From the NCBI RefSeq assembly GCF_035575815.1, contig NZ_DATLXO010000134.1, forward strand, positions 1 through 9,136: DNA of 9,136 bases, in the 5' to 3' direction. Under the pieces are notes generated by a model. That model saw only the letters and a program-made list of their open reading frames with translations, searched no databases and was not told where the DNA came from. Below are positions 1 to 6,906 of this stretch, in pieces. The stretch is from Iamia sp035575815 (lineage in GTDB: Bacteria; Actinomycetota; Acidimicrobiia; Acidimicrobiales; Iamiaceae). The stretch's first letter is position 1. Each line of letters starts with the position of its first letter. Both the position numbers and the translations under genes were made by a program.

Positions 1-597
1 CCGCACCGTGTTGGTGAACGGATCGGCGTGCTCGTCCCAGACGTGGTCGAGCAGCCGCTCCTGGGACATCACGTGGCCGGGGTGGGCCATGAAGTAGCGC
101 AGCAGGGCGAACTCCTTGGCCGTGAGGTCGAGCCGGCGCGACCCCCGCCACGCCTCGAAGCGGGCCGCGTCGAGGCGCAACGGCCCGACCCGGAGCTCCG
201 AGCCGGTGCGACCCGCGTCGCGACGCAGCAGCGAGCGCACCCGGGCCGACACCTCGGCGAAGGAGAACGGCTTGACCAGGTAGTCGTCCGCCCCCTCGTC
301 GAGCCCGGCGACGCGGTCGTCGACGGAGTCCCGAGCGGTGAGCATCAGCACCCGGGGGGAGGGTTCGTCGTCTCCGGGCGCCAGGGCCGGGTCGGTGCGC
401 AGGCGCCGGCAGAGGGCGAGGCCGTCGGTGTCGGGCAGGTTCAGGTCGAGGCAGATCAGGTCATAGGGCGTGACCCGCAGGCGCTCGACGGCCTCGGCGC
501 CGTCGTGGGCCACGTCGACGGCGTAGCCCTCGCGGCGCAGGCCCTTGGCCAGCGCGGCGGCCAGGTCGACCTCGTCCTCGACCACCAGCAGGCGCAT
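1..597 (-). CDS. OmpR/PhoB-family two-component response regulator (C-terminus cut by window edge)
   Basis: This is a DNA-binding response regulator acting in the cytoplasm, normally phosphorylated by a partner histidine kinase. The 199 visible residues show an N-terminal receiver domain (about 1-120) with the acidic pair E7/D8, phospho-acceptor D51 (in CLDLNLPD), T87 (in LMLTAR) and K109 (in YLVKPF). A winged-helix output domain begins near residue 137, with LTAKEFALLRYF and the recognition-helix region RLLDHVWDEHADPFTNTVR. All key receiver residues are intact. Family members are about 225-235 aa, so roughly 30 residues lie outside the window. The linker before the LMLTAR strand is slightly longer than usual (PALAPGDDEPSP). 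I chose the ATG at 597; a GTG directly before it (600) is possible. No Shine-Dalgarno is visible, and a -10-like hexamer lies 6 nt upstream of the ATG. The gene is divergent from the MoxR set. Any partner kinase would lie outside the window, so the signal is unknown. Confidence 0.95.
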   Translation of the reverse strand, partial: MRLLVVEDEVDLAAALAKGLRREGYAVDVAHDGAEAVERLRVTPYDLICLDLNLPDTDGLALCRRLRTDPALAPGDDEPSPRVLMLTARDSVDDRVAGLDEGADDYLVKPFSFAEVSARVRSLLRRDAGRTGSELRVGPLRLDAARFEAWRGSRRLDLTAKEFALLRYFMAHPGHVMSQERLLDHVWDEHADPFTNTVR

Positions 598-603
598 CAC
601 CGC

Positions 604-609
604 ACGGTA
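604..609 (-). promoter_or_regulatory. Candidate -10 element for leaderless response regulator mRNA
   Basis: On the minus strand the hexamer TACCGT fits the actinobacterial TAnnnT -10 pattern. It ends 6 nt before the A of the ATG at 597, which would place the transcription start on the start codon. No purine-rich ribosome site lies between them. No good -35 is visible. Confidence 0.4.
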
Positions 610-658
610 GCGGCGGGGCCGCCGGGGACCGGGGCCCCCCGGGGTGCCGGCCGGGGTC

Positions 659-678
659 GGGCCCCGGGGCCCTATCCT
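659..678 (+). promoter_or_regulatory. 14-bp perfect palindrome abutting a -10-like hexamer, divergent promoter region
   Basis: GGGCCCCGGGGCCC (659-672) is a perfect palindrome directly followed by TATCCT (673-678), a good -10 match oriented toward the MoxR gene. A second CCCCGGGG core lies at 637-644, centred 25 bp upstream. The position would suit an operator in the -35/-10 spacer. The use of these sites is inferred; very high local GC makes chance palindromes more likely. Transcription starting near 685 would give a leader of about 65 nt before the MoxR ATG. Confidence 0.35.
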
Positions 679-749
679 GACCGTGCCCACGATGCACCCC
701 GCCTGCCTCCCGCCGCCTCGGCGCCGGCGGGCACCGACCCGGAGGACCG

Positions 750-2018
<1,269 letters not shown>

Positions 2019-2020
2019 CC

Positions 2021-2962
2021 GTGGCGGCACCGGCGAACGTCCCCCCACGGGTCTCCCAGAGCGACCCGGCCGAGGTGTTGCGGCGCCTCGACCTCGTCGT
2101 GCGCCGACGCCTCGACGGGCTGCTGCACGGCGAGTACATGGGCCTCGTCCCCGGCCACGGCTCCGAGCAGGGCGAGACCCGCATCTACACCCCCGGCGAC
2201 GACGTGCGCCGCATCGACTGGAACGTCACCGCCCGGATGACCGAGCCGCACGTCCGTGAGACCATCGCGGACCGAGAGCTCGAGTGCTGGATCCTCGCCG
2301 ATGACTCCCCCAGCCTCGACTTCGGCACCGCCTTCTGCGAGAAGCGTGACCTGGCCGTGGCGGCCGCGGCCGCGATCGGCTTCCTCACCCACCGCACCGG
2401 CAACCGCATCGGCGCCGTGCTCGCCGGGCCCGACGGCAGCCAGATCGTCCCGGCCCGGGGCGGCAAGGACCACCTCATGTCAGTGCTCCACCGCCTCGTC
2501 ACCGCGGCCCGCCACCCGACGGGGCGCACCGACCTCGACGGTGCGCTGATGCGCCTCGGCGGCATCGCCCGGCGCCGCGGCGTGGTGGCGGTGGTGTCGG
2601 ACTTCCTCGAGCCCCCCGAGCAGTGGAAGTCGCGCCTGGCCCAGGTCGCGGTGCGCCACGAGACGCTGTGCATCGAGGTCGTCGACCCCCGCGAGGTCGA
2701 GCTGCCCTCGGTCGGGGTGCTGTCGCTCGTCGACCCCCGCTCCGGTGACGTGCTCGAGATCCAGACCGCCCACCCCAAGGTGCGCGAGCGCTACGCGGCG
2801 GCCGCCGCCGCCCAGCGGGGCGCCATCGCGGATGCGATCCGCAGCGCCGGCGCCGACCACCTGCAGCTGCGCACCGACCGCGACTGGCTGCTCGACATCG
2901 TCCACTTCGTCGCCCAGCGCCGCGACCGCACCCGCGACATCGCGCCGCGCACCTCCGCCTGA
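2021..2962 (+). CDS. DUF58 domain protein (VWA-like fold, MoxR partner)
   Basis: This 313-aa soluble protein carries the DUF58 signature YTPGDDVRRIDWNVTARM (56-73) followed by PHVRE. It also has a MIDAS-like DDSPS (94-98, DxSxS form) at the start of a VWA-like alpha/beta fold, and a conserved VVSDFLEP strand-loop (191-198). DUF58 proteins are habitually encoded right after MoxR ATPases; their biochemical role is not settled. I chose the GTG at 2021, 2 nt after the MoxR stop, because an earlier in-frame GTG at 1964 would lie inside the MoxR tail and add a non-conserved, proline-rich segment. No strong Shine-Dalgarno is seen, consistent with translation coupled to MoxR. No signal peptide or membrane segment is visible. 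The family call is sure; the start is less so. Confidence 0.93.
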   Translation: MAAPANVPPRVSQSDPAEVLRRLDLVVRRRLDGLLHGEYMGLVPGHGSEQGETRIYTPGDDVRRIDWNVTARMTEPHVRETIADRELECWILADDSPSLDFGTAFCEKRDLAVAAAAAIGFLTHRTGNRIGAVLAGPDGSQIVPARGGKDHLMSVLHRLVTAARHPTGRTDLDGALMRLGGIARRRGVVAVVSDFLEPPEQWKSRLAQVAVRHETLCIEVVDPREVELPSVGVLSLVDPRSGDVLEIQTAHPKVRERYAAAAAAQRGAIADAIRSAGADHLQLRTDRDWLLDIVHFVAQRRDRTRDIAPRTSA

Positions 2963-2995
2963 TCCGCCCCCTGCACCGCAACGAGCCCTGAACCC

Positions 2996-3970
2996 ATGAC
3001 CCTCGCCATCACCTACCTCTCACCGGACAAGTTCTGGCTGCTGCTCGCGGTGGCCGCCATCGCGGTCACCTACGTGGTGCTCCAGACCCGGCGCCGCACC
3101 TACGCGGTGCGCTTCACCAACCTCGACCTGCTCCAGAGCATCGCCCCCAAGTCCCCGGGGTGGCGCCGCCACGTCCCCGCCCTCATCCTCCTCGTCGCCC
3201 TGTCGTCGATGGTGGTCGCCCTGGCCCGCCCGGCGCGTGAGGAGCGGGTCCCCCGTGAGCGGGCGACGGTCATCTTGGCCATCGACACGTCGCTCTCGAT
3301 GATGGCCGAGGACGTGCCGCCGGACCGCCTGACCGCGGCCAAGAGCGCGGCCAAGACCTTCCTCACCATCCTCCCGCCCAAGATCAACGTAGGCCTGGTG
3401 GGCTTCAACGGCACCGGCACGATCCTGGTGCCCCCCACGACCGACCGAGCCCGGGTGACCGCCGCCGTCGACCGGCTCGAGCTCGACGAGCGCACCGCCA
3501 TCGGCGAGGCGATCTTCACGTCGCTCCAGGCGATCCGACAGGCCCCCGTGTCCGAGGACGACGCCGACAACGAAGAGGTGCCGGCGCGCATCGTGCTCAT
3601 GTCCGACGGCAAGACCACCGTCGGGCGGCCCGACTCGGTCGGCGCCAACGCGGCCAAGGAGGCCGGGGTGCCGGTGAACACGATCGCCTTCGGCACCGAC
3701 AACGGGGTGATCGTGCTGCCCGAGGAGCCGATCCCGGTGCCCGTCGACGTCGACCGCGAGGCCCTCGAGCGCATCGCCGATGCCACCGACGGCAAGGCCT
3801 TCACCGCCGCCACCGAGGGCGAGCTGCGCGAGGTCTACCGCAACATCGGCTCGTCGGTGGGCTTCGAGATCGAGTTCCGCGAGATCGGTCTCTGGTTCAT
3901 CGGCCTGGCCATGGTCCTGTTGTTCCTCAGCTCGAGCCTGTCGCTGCTCTGGTTCAGCCGCCTGCCCTGA
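2996..3970 (+). CDS. Membrane-anchored VWA domain protein (UPF0353/BatA-like)
   Basis: This 324-aa protein resembles the actinobacterial UPF0353 family (Rv1481-like) and BatA-type VWA proteins. Hydrophobic segments lie at about 13-29, 61-77 and 298-318. Between the second and third is a VWA domain with an intact MIDAS: DTSLS (97-101), T167 and D204 (MSDGK). An acidic stretch, SEDDADNEE (186-194), interrupts the domain between the second and third MIDAS elements. This topology displays the metal site on one side of the membrane between the second and third helices. The gene lies 33 nt after the DUF58 stop on the same strand and is probably in the same transcript. The ATG at 2996 is the only well-placed start, although the Shine-Dalgarno is weak. 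The MoxR ATPase is the likely partner that acts on the MIDAS domain, by family knowledge. The final client process is unknown. Confidence 0.94.
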   Translation: MTLAITYLSPDKFWLLLAVAAIAVTYVVLQTRRRTYAVRFTNLDLLQSIAPKSPGWRRHVPALILLVALSSMVVALARPAREERVPRERATVILAIDTSLSMMAEDVPPDRLTAAKSAAKTFLTILPPKINVGLVGFNGTGTILVPPTTDRARVTAAVDRLELDERTAIGEAIFTSLQAIRQAPVSEDDADNEEVPARIVLMSDGKTTVGRPDSVGANAAKEAGVPVNTIAFGTDNGVIVLPEEPIPVPVDVDREALERIADATDGKAFTAATEGELREVYRNIGSSVGFEIEFREIGLWFIGLAMVLLFLSSSLSLLWFSRLP

Positions 3971-4022
3971 CCGGGCGCGGATCTTCCGGTGGCAACGGCG
4001 CACCGATGAGCGCCCGGGCCGT

Positions 4023-4028
4023 CATACT
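4023..4028 (+). promoter_or_regulatory. Candidate -10 element for leaderless pyruvate kinase mRNA
   Basis: CATACT matches the -10 consensus at four of six positions and ends 7 nt before the GTG at 4036. No ribosome site lies between, so transcription could begin at the start codon itself. No -35 match is clear. The gene could also be reached by read-through from the VWA gene, 65 nt upstream. Confidence 0.35.
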
Positions 4029-4035
4029 TGACCAG

Positions 4036-5466
4036 GTGAGGCGCCGCACCAAGATCATCGCCACCATGGGCCCCGCCTCGGAGTCCGAGGCCGTCTTGAC
4101 CGAGATGATCGAGGCTGGGGCCGACGTGATCCGCGTCAACCTGTCGCACGGGTCGCTCGACGACGCCATCGAGCGCTACCGACGGCTGCGCCGGGTCGAG
4201 GAGTCGATCGGCCGCCCGCTCGGCATCCTCGTCGACCTGCCCGGGCCCAAGGTGCGGGCCGGCTCGTTCCCCGAAGGCGGGGCCGTCCTCGAACCCGGGG
4301 GCGTCCTGACCGTCGCCGTCGGCCACGAGCGCAGCACCGCAGCACAGATCCACGTCGACCACGAGGGCCTGCTCCAGGACATGCACGCCGGTGACCGCAT
4401 GACCTTCGGCGACGGAGCCGTGGTGATCGAGATCATCGACGCCGAGGCTCAGGGGTTGCGGGCTCGGGTCGTCCACGGTGGTCGCCTCCAGGGGCGCCCC
4501 GGGGTGCACATCCCCTCCGAGCGCCTGCGGATGCCGACCCCGACGGCCGAGGACCTCCGGCTCCTCGACGCCTTCGTCAACGAGGGCACCGACATGGTGG
4601 CGGTGTCCTTCGTCCGCTCGGCCCACGACATCCGCCGGGTCGGCACCGAACCCCACCCGGCGGGCCCCATGGTCATCGCCAAGATCGAGACCCGCGCCGC
4701 GGTGGAGAACCTCGACGGCATCATCGAGGCCGCCGGCGCGGTGATGGTGGCCCGCGGTGACCTCGGAGCCGAGATGCCCCTCGAGGAGCTGCCCCACCTG
4801 CAGAAGACGATCCTGCACCGCTGCATCGCTCTCGGGAAGCCGGCCATCACCGCCACCCAGATGCTCGAATCCATGGTCTCGGCCCCCACCCCCACCCGGG
4901 CCGAGACCTCCGACATCGCCAACGCCGTGTTCGACGGGTCGAGCGCGGTGATGCTCTCGGGCGAGACCGCGATCGGCCACGACCCGGTCCTCGCCGTGGC
5001 CACCATGGCCCGCATCGCCCAGCGGGCCGACGAGGAGTTCGACGACGACGGCTGGGCGGCCAAGGTCCAGCGCCTCAACCAGTCCCAGCGGGGCTCGATG
5101 GACGACGTGGTCACCAACTCCATGACCAACGCAGCGTGGCGGGCGGCGTCGGAGAGCGGGGCGTCGTCGATCATCTGCATCACCCGCACCGGCTTCACCG
5201 TGCGCTCCATTGCCCGTTACCGGCCCCGCGCGCCGATCCTCGGGTTCTCCACCGACCCCCGGACCCTGCGTCAGCTGACCTTGTCGTGGGGTGCCACCCC
5301 CGTGCAGCTGAACGGGGCCTTCGACATCCAACAGCAGGTCGCCCAGGCCATCGAGACGGCCCGCGGCGAGGGCTACGTCCGCTCCGGCGACCTCGTGGCG
5401 GTCCTGTCGGGGTCCCCCGACTACAAGGGCGTCGCCACCGACGCCCTTCGCCTCGTCCACATCTGA
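4036..5466 (+). CDS. pyk: Pyruvate kinase
   Basis: This cytoplasmic enzyme converts phosphoenolpyruvate and ADP to pyruvate and ATP in the last step of glycolysis. The 476-aa chain has the usual length and order: TIM-barrel A domain opening with RTKIIATMGPAS; potassium/phosphate-binding RVNLSHGS (33-40); LVDLPGPKVRAG (65-76); lid domain B at about 78-160; catalytic Lys216 in IAKIET; metal-binding MVARGDLGAE (237-246); ITATQMLESM (271-280) followed by PTPTRAETSDIANAVFDG; and a C-terminal allosteric domain from about 355. Lys72 in GPK occupies the position of rabbit Glu117, a change linked to K+-independent pyruvate kinases. The GTG at 4036 is preferred because it gives the standard family N-terminus; an ATG at 4006 would add ten non-conserved residues and also lacks a ribosome site. 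The gene follows the VWA gene by 65 nt with no obvious functional link. Confidence 0.97.
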   Translation: MRRRTKIIATMGPASESEAVLTEMIEAGADVIRVNLSHGSLDDAIERYRRLRRVEESIGRPLGILVDLPGPKVRAGSFPEGGAVLEPGGVLTVAVGHERSTAAQIHVDHEGLLQDMHAGDRMTFGDGAVVIEIIDAEAQGLRARVVHGGRLQGRPGVHIPSERLRMPTPTAEDLRLLDAFVNEGTDMVAVSFVRSAHDIRRVGTEPHPAGPMVIAKIETRAAVENLDGIIEAAGAVMVARGDLGAEMPLEELPHLQKTILHRCIALGKPAITATQMLESMVSAPTPTRAETSDIANAVFDGSSAVMLSGETAIGHDPVLAVATMARIAQRADEEFDDDGWAAKVQRLNQSQRGSMDDVVTNSMTNAAWRAASESGASSIICITRTGFTVRSIARYRPRAPILGFSTDPRTLRQLTLSWGATPVQLNGAFDIQQQVAQAIETARGEGYVRSGDLVAVLSGSPDYKGVATDALRLVHI

Positions 5467-5474
5467 GCGGCACG

Positions 5475-5497
5475 CCCCGCACCGCTTCGGCCCGGGG
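5475..5497 (+). terminator. Weak hairpin after pyruvate kinase
   Basis: CCCCG (5475-5479) pairs with CGGGG (5493-5497), and CCG/CGG can form inside the loop. It begins 8 nt after the pyk stop. There is no T-run after it, so it is at best a weak intrinsic terminator. A second stem, ACGAAGC/GCTTCGT (5511-5517 with 5536-5542), follows but lies inside the ketoacyl-synthase relic. Confidence 0.2.
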
Positions 5498-5504
5498 TCA
5501 CGCG

Positions 5505-5700
5505 GCATCAACGAAGCGCGACATCCTTCTCGACGGCTTCGTCATGGGGAGGGCGCCGGCTTCCTCGTGCTCGCGGGGTCAGACGGGGCGACGGCACGTG
5601 GGGCCACGGCCCTCGGTGAGCGAGCCGGCTACGGCCGCACCTGCGGCGCGCTCCCCCATCACCGCCGCCGGGCAGCACGTCGTGGCCGCGCTCGCCCGCA
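5505..5700 (+). pseudogene. Frameshifted internal fragment of a FabF-type beta-ketoacyl-ACP synthase
   Basis: This stretch translates in pieces to a recognisable middle section of beta-ketoacyl-ACP synthase II. Codons from 5532 give DGFVMG. The next phase, from 5549, gives EGAGFLVL, then ATARGATALGERAGYGRTC. From about 5655 the first phase resumes with PITAAG and VVAALA. In intact FabF the same order reads DGFVMGEGAGxLVLE, then HAxxRGAxIxAExxGYG, then the HITAP region. Restoring one base near 5547-5549 (ATGGG-GAG) joins the first two pieces exactly, so a single-base deletion is visible. A compensating shift lies near 5650. The piece covers only about 65 of the usual 410 residues and lacks the active-site Cys and both His regions. 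It cannot be functional. No other part of a fatty-acid synthesis cluster is present nearby. Confidence 0.75.
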
Positions 5701-5792
5701 GTGCTACCAAACGGCCCCGACGGCCCGAACGCCGCCACGGCAACTCACCGTGCTGAGCGACCCGCATCAATGTCGCTGCCGCTGGTCAGAGG

Positions 5793-5844
5793 GCGATTCG
5801 CTGTCGATTCGCTGGCCGACGGTCCGTCGCGGTGGCCGGTCCCC
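5793..5844 (+). repeat. Diverged direct repeat, copy 1
   Basis: Copy 1 starts GCGATTCGCTGTCGATTCGC and ends GGTGGCCGGTCCCC. The first 30 bases match copy 2 (starting at 5894) at 25 positions, and the last 14 match at 13. The middle differs in length by exactly 3 nt. Read from 5794 it encodes RFAVDSLADG, then W-PVP. Within the copy, the 11-mer (G/T)CGATTCGCTG is itself tandem (5793-5803, 5804-5814). Confidence 0.6.
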
Positions 5845-5893
5845 GTGGCGTCTCCGCCGGCTTCGGACCCTCCGCCCCGGGGGAGGTGGGGCA

Positions 5894-5942
5894 GCGAATC
5901 GCCGTCGAATCGCTGTCGGACGGGTTCTGGTGCCCGGTCCCC
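5894..5942 (+). repeat. Diverged direct repeat, copy 2
   Basis: Copy 2 starts GCGAATCGCCGTCGAATCGC, 101 bp after copy 1, and ends GGTGCCCGGTCCCC. Read from 5895 it encodes RIAVESLSDG, then W-PVP. Differences from copy 1 fall at third or first codon positions and give similar residues (F/I, D/E, A/S). The two copies are in different reading phases, so one frameshift separates them. Part of the motif is quasi-palindromic, so 5793-5814 and 5892-5913 also form an imperfect inverted repeat (19 of 22). Confidence 0.6.
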
Positions 5943-6080
5943 ACCACGTCCCGTCCTCGGCCGGCGCCCGTCGCTCCGTCCCCGAAGGGCCACACCGTGC
6001 TCCTCGCTGATCGCACCGACCTCATCCGGCGCGAGATCGTCCAGGTCGACGGCAGGGCCCACGCCATCGTGGGGCTTTAG
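5895..6080 (+). pseudogene. Possible remnant coding segment of unknown family
   Basis: An open phase running through the second repeat copy to the TAG at 6078-6080 ends with a protein-like stretch, VLLADRTDLIRREIVQVDG, then RAHAIVGL. In these last 29 codons about 26 end in G or C, as expected for genes here. There is no convincing start: the open phase extends back to a GTG at 5832, but the text between is proline-rich and odd. The segment may be the 3' end of a broken gene, perhaps the same one that carried the repeats. I do not recognise the family. An antisense frame with the same wobble position exists (5786-6067), but its translation looks less protein-like. Confidence 0.3.
6058..6073 (+). 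other. Short perfect hairpin followed by TTT
   Basis: CCCACG (6058-6063) and CGTGGG (6068-6073) form a perfect 6-bp stem with the 4-nt loop CCAT, followed by GCTTTAG. The short T-run suits the plus direction only. It overlaps the end of the remnant segment and may be chance in this GC-rich DNA. Confidence 0.2.
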
Positions 6081-6115
6081 GCCTCGAGCAGCCGACGCTC
6101 CTGGTTGGCCGTCAT
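6077..6115 (-). other. 12-codon ORF overlapping the stop of the upstream membrane-protein gene
   Basis: On the minus strand, the TGA of the 124-aa membrane protein shares its A with an ATG (TGATG). The ATG opens MTANQERRLLEA and then hits TAA. GAGG lies just upstream at a short spacing. TGATG overlaps are typical of translationally coupled genes, so this may be the start of a third operon gene that has been cut short, or a tiny peptide. Twelve codons are too few to prove coding. Confidence 0.25.
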
Positions 6116-6489
6116 CACCTCAGGAGGCGGACGACGGCGAGCGCGATCACGATGACGGAGGCGCCGATGATCATCACAGCCTCCAGCCAGCGCGGCGTGC
6201 GATCCGGCGTACGGCTCGACACCAGGCCGAACGAGTCAGCCCCGTGGTCGACGATCCGTCGGGTCATCCACCACGCGAACAGCGGGAGCAGCACCACGCC
6301 GATGCCGGCCGCGACCGCAGACTCCCGGGCCTCGCGATCGCCCCAGCTCAGCGCGTAGACGATCAACGCGGCGAAGGCCAGCCAGGCGAGAGCCACGGTC
6401 ACCATGGCGCCGTAGTACCGGAGCCGTCCGAACTCGTAGGTCTCGGCGGTCCGGTCGGCCGCCCGGCTCATCGCCTCCGACACGCTCAC
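6115..6489 (-). CDS. Small predicted membrane protein, three hydrophobic segments
   Basis: I do not recognise this 124-aa protein. It has a charged N-terminus with RLRYYG (22-27) and hydrophobic segments at about 29-48, 58-77 and 103-121. A short polar loop (about 78-101) carries TRRIVDHGADSFG and RTPDRTPR, and the protein ends RLLR. The positive charges after segment two and at the C-terminus suggest those parts face the cytoplasm. I chose the GTG at 6489 because GGGGGAGG sits 5 nt upstream; an ATG at 6471 with GGAG 3 nt before it is an alternative. The upstream 75-aa membrane gene ends 13 nt before it, so the two are almost surely one operon and may work as a pair. A 12-codon ORF overlaps the stop. 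Confidence 0.75.
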   Translation of the reverse strand: MSVSEAMSRAADRTAETYEFGRLRYYGAMVTVALAWLAFAALIVYALSWGDREARESAVAAGIGVVLLPLFAWWMTRRIVDHGADSFGLVSSRTPDRTPRWLEAVMIIGASVIVIALAVVRLLR

Positions 6490-6502
6490 CGCCGCCTCCC
6501 CC

Positions 6503-6730
6503 TCATGCCCCACGCAGCTCGCGTCGGCGGAACCGGTACAGGAGGGCCATGCCGGCCGTGAGGACGACGGGGAGGAGGACGAAGGCGACGCCCACGTCGG
6601 ACTGGCCATCGATGATCGCATACACCCCGAAGGCGACCACGAGTGGCAACAGGCAGAGGATCAACATGTATCGCCGCCGCATGACGGCGAGCAGCTCGCG
6701 TGACTCGTCCTCTGTTCCCTTCGCGGCCAT
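6503..6730 (-). CDS. Small predicted two-TM membrane protein
   Basis: This 75-aa protein is unknown to me. A polar, acidic N-terminus (AAKGTEDESREL) leads to MRRRY and two hydrophobic segments at about 21-40 and 46-65. These are separated by the short turn DGQSD, and a basic tail follows (YRFRRRELRG). The positive-inside rule places both ends in the cytoplasm. The ATG at 6730 is fixed by a strong AAGGAGG site just upstream (6735-6741 on the plus map). Longer in-frame starts exist upstream but lack such a site. It is the first gene of a leftward operon with the 124-aa membrane protein. Its layout (basic Arg/Tyr stretch, helix ending in VYA-I/L, turn, helix with VLLP, basic run) resembles the first two helices of that neighbour, so they may be distant paralogues. 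Confidence 0.8.
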   Translation of the reverse strand: MAAKGTEDESRELLAVMRRRYMLILCLLPLVVAFGVYAIIDGQSDVGVAFVLLPVVLTAGMALLYRFRRRELRGA

Positions 6731-6743
6731 CGTTCCTCCTTCC

Positions 6744-6764
6744 GACACCCGTGGAGGCGGTGTC
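6744..6764. promoter_or_regulatory. Inverted repeat, possible operator upstream of membrane-protein operon
   Basis: GACACC (6744-6749) and GGTGTC (6759-6764) are perfect inverted half-sites with a 9-bp spacer, centred in the divergent intergenic region. The repeat lies 2 nt upstream of the Shine-Dalgarno of the 75-aa membrane gene, so a bound regulator or an RNA hairpin could affect that gene. No regulator gene lies next to it. Confidence 0.35.
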
Positions 6765-6853
6765 CCGTCCGACAGCGGGGCAAACAACGCCCCGGACCGA
6801 ACGCCGCCCAGCCACCTCCTCCGCAGCGGAGCGATGCTCCGGCGGGCAAGACG

Positions 6854-6859
6854 TAGGGT
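6854..6859 (+). promoter_or_regulatory. Candidate -10 element for the SCO6745-like gene
   Basis: TAGGGT fits TAnnnT and would place the start near 6866, giving a leader of about 40 nt before the ATG at 6907. No -35 match is visible at the right distance, so this is tentative. Confidence 0.25.
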
Positions 6860-6906
6860 CGCCACCGCCGCCGACCCACCACCTGCACCCTCACTCGGAG
6901 CCCGCC

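Noticed and set aside
3835..5511. 558-codon minus-strand open frame opposite pyruvate kinase
   Set aside because: The plus strand holds a complete pyruvate kinase with all motifs; the antisense product has no domain pattern and reflects codon bias only. The same holds for 3020-4003.
5136..5756. Plus-strand open frame running from inside pyruvate kinase to 5756
   Set aside because: Its first half is an off-phase shadow of pyk. Only the part after about 5505 carries FabF residues, and only in pieces, so it is listed as a pseudogene instead.
5508..6067. Minus-strand open frames of 63-105 codons in the 5467-6114 interval
   Set aside because: None has a good ribosome site or a protein-like sequence, and the plus strand explains part of the interval as FabF relic.
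5467..6114. tRNA, riboswitch, CRISPR or insertion sequence in the gene-poor stretch
   Set aside because: I saw no T-loop GTTCGAATC motif in a cloverleaf context, no regularly spaced repeats beyond two copies, no transposase motif and no terminal inverted repeats with target duplications.
5701..6561. 286-codon plus-strand open frame across the relic region and the membrane operon
   Set aside because: Its second half is antisense to two well-supported membrane genes, and the first half mixes reading phases of the repeats. It is not one gene.
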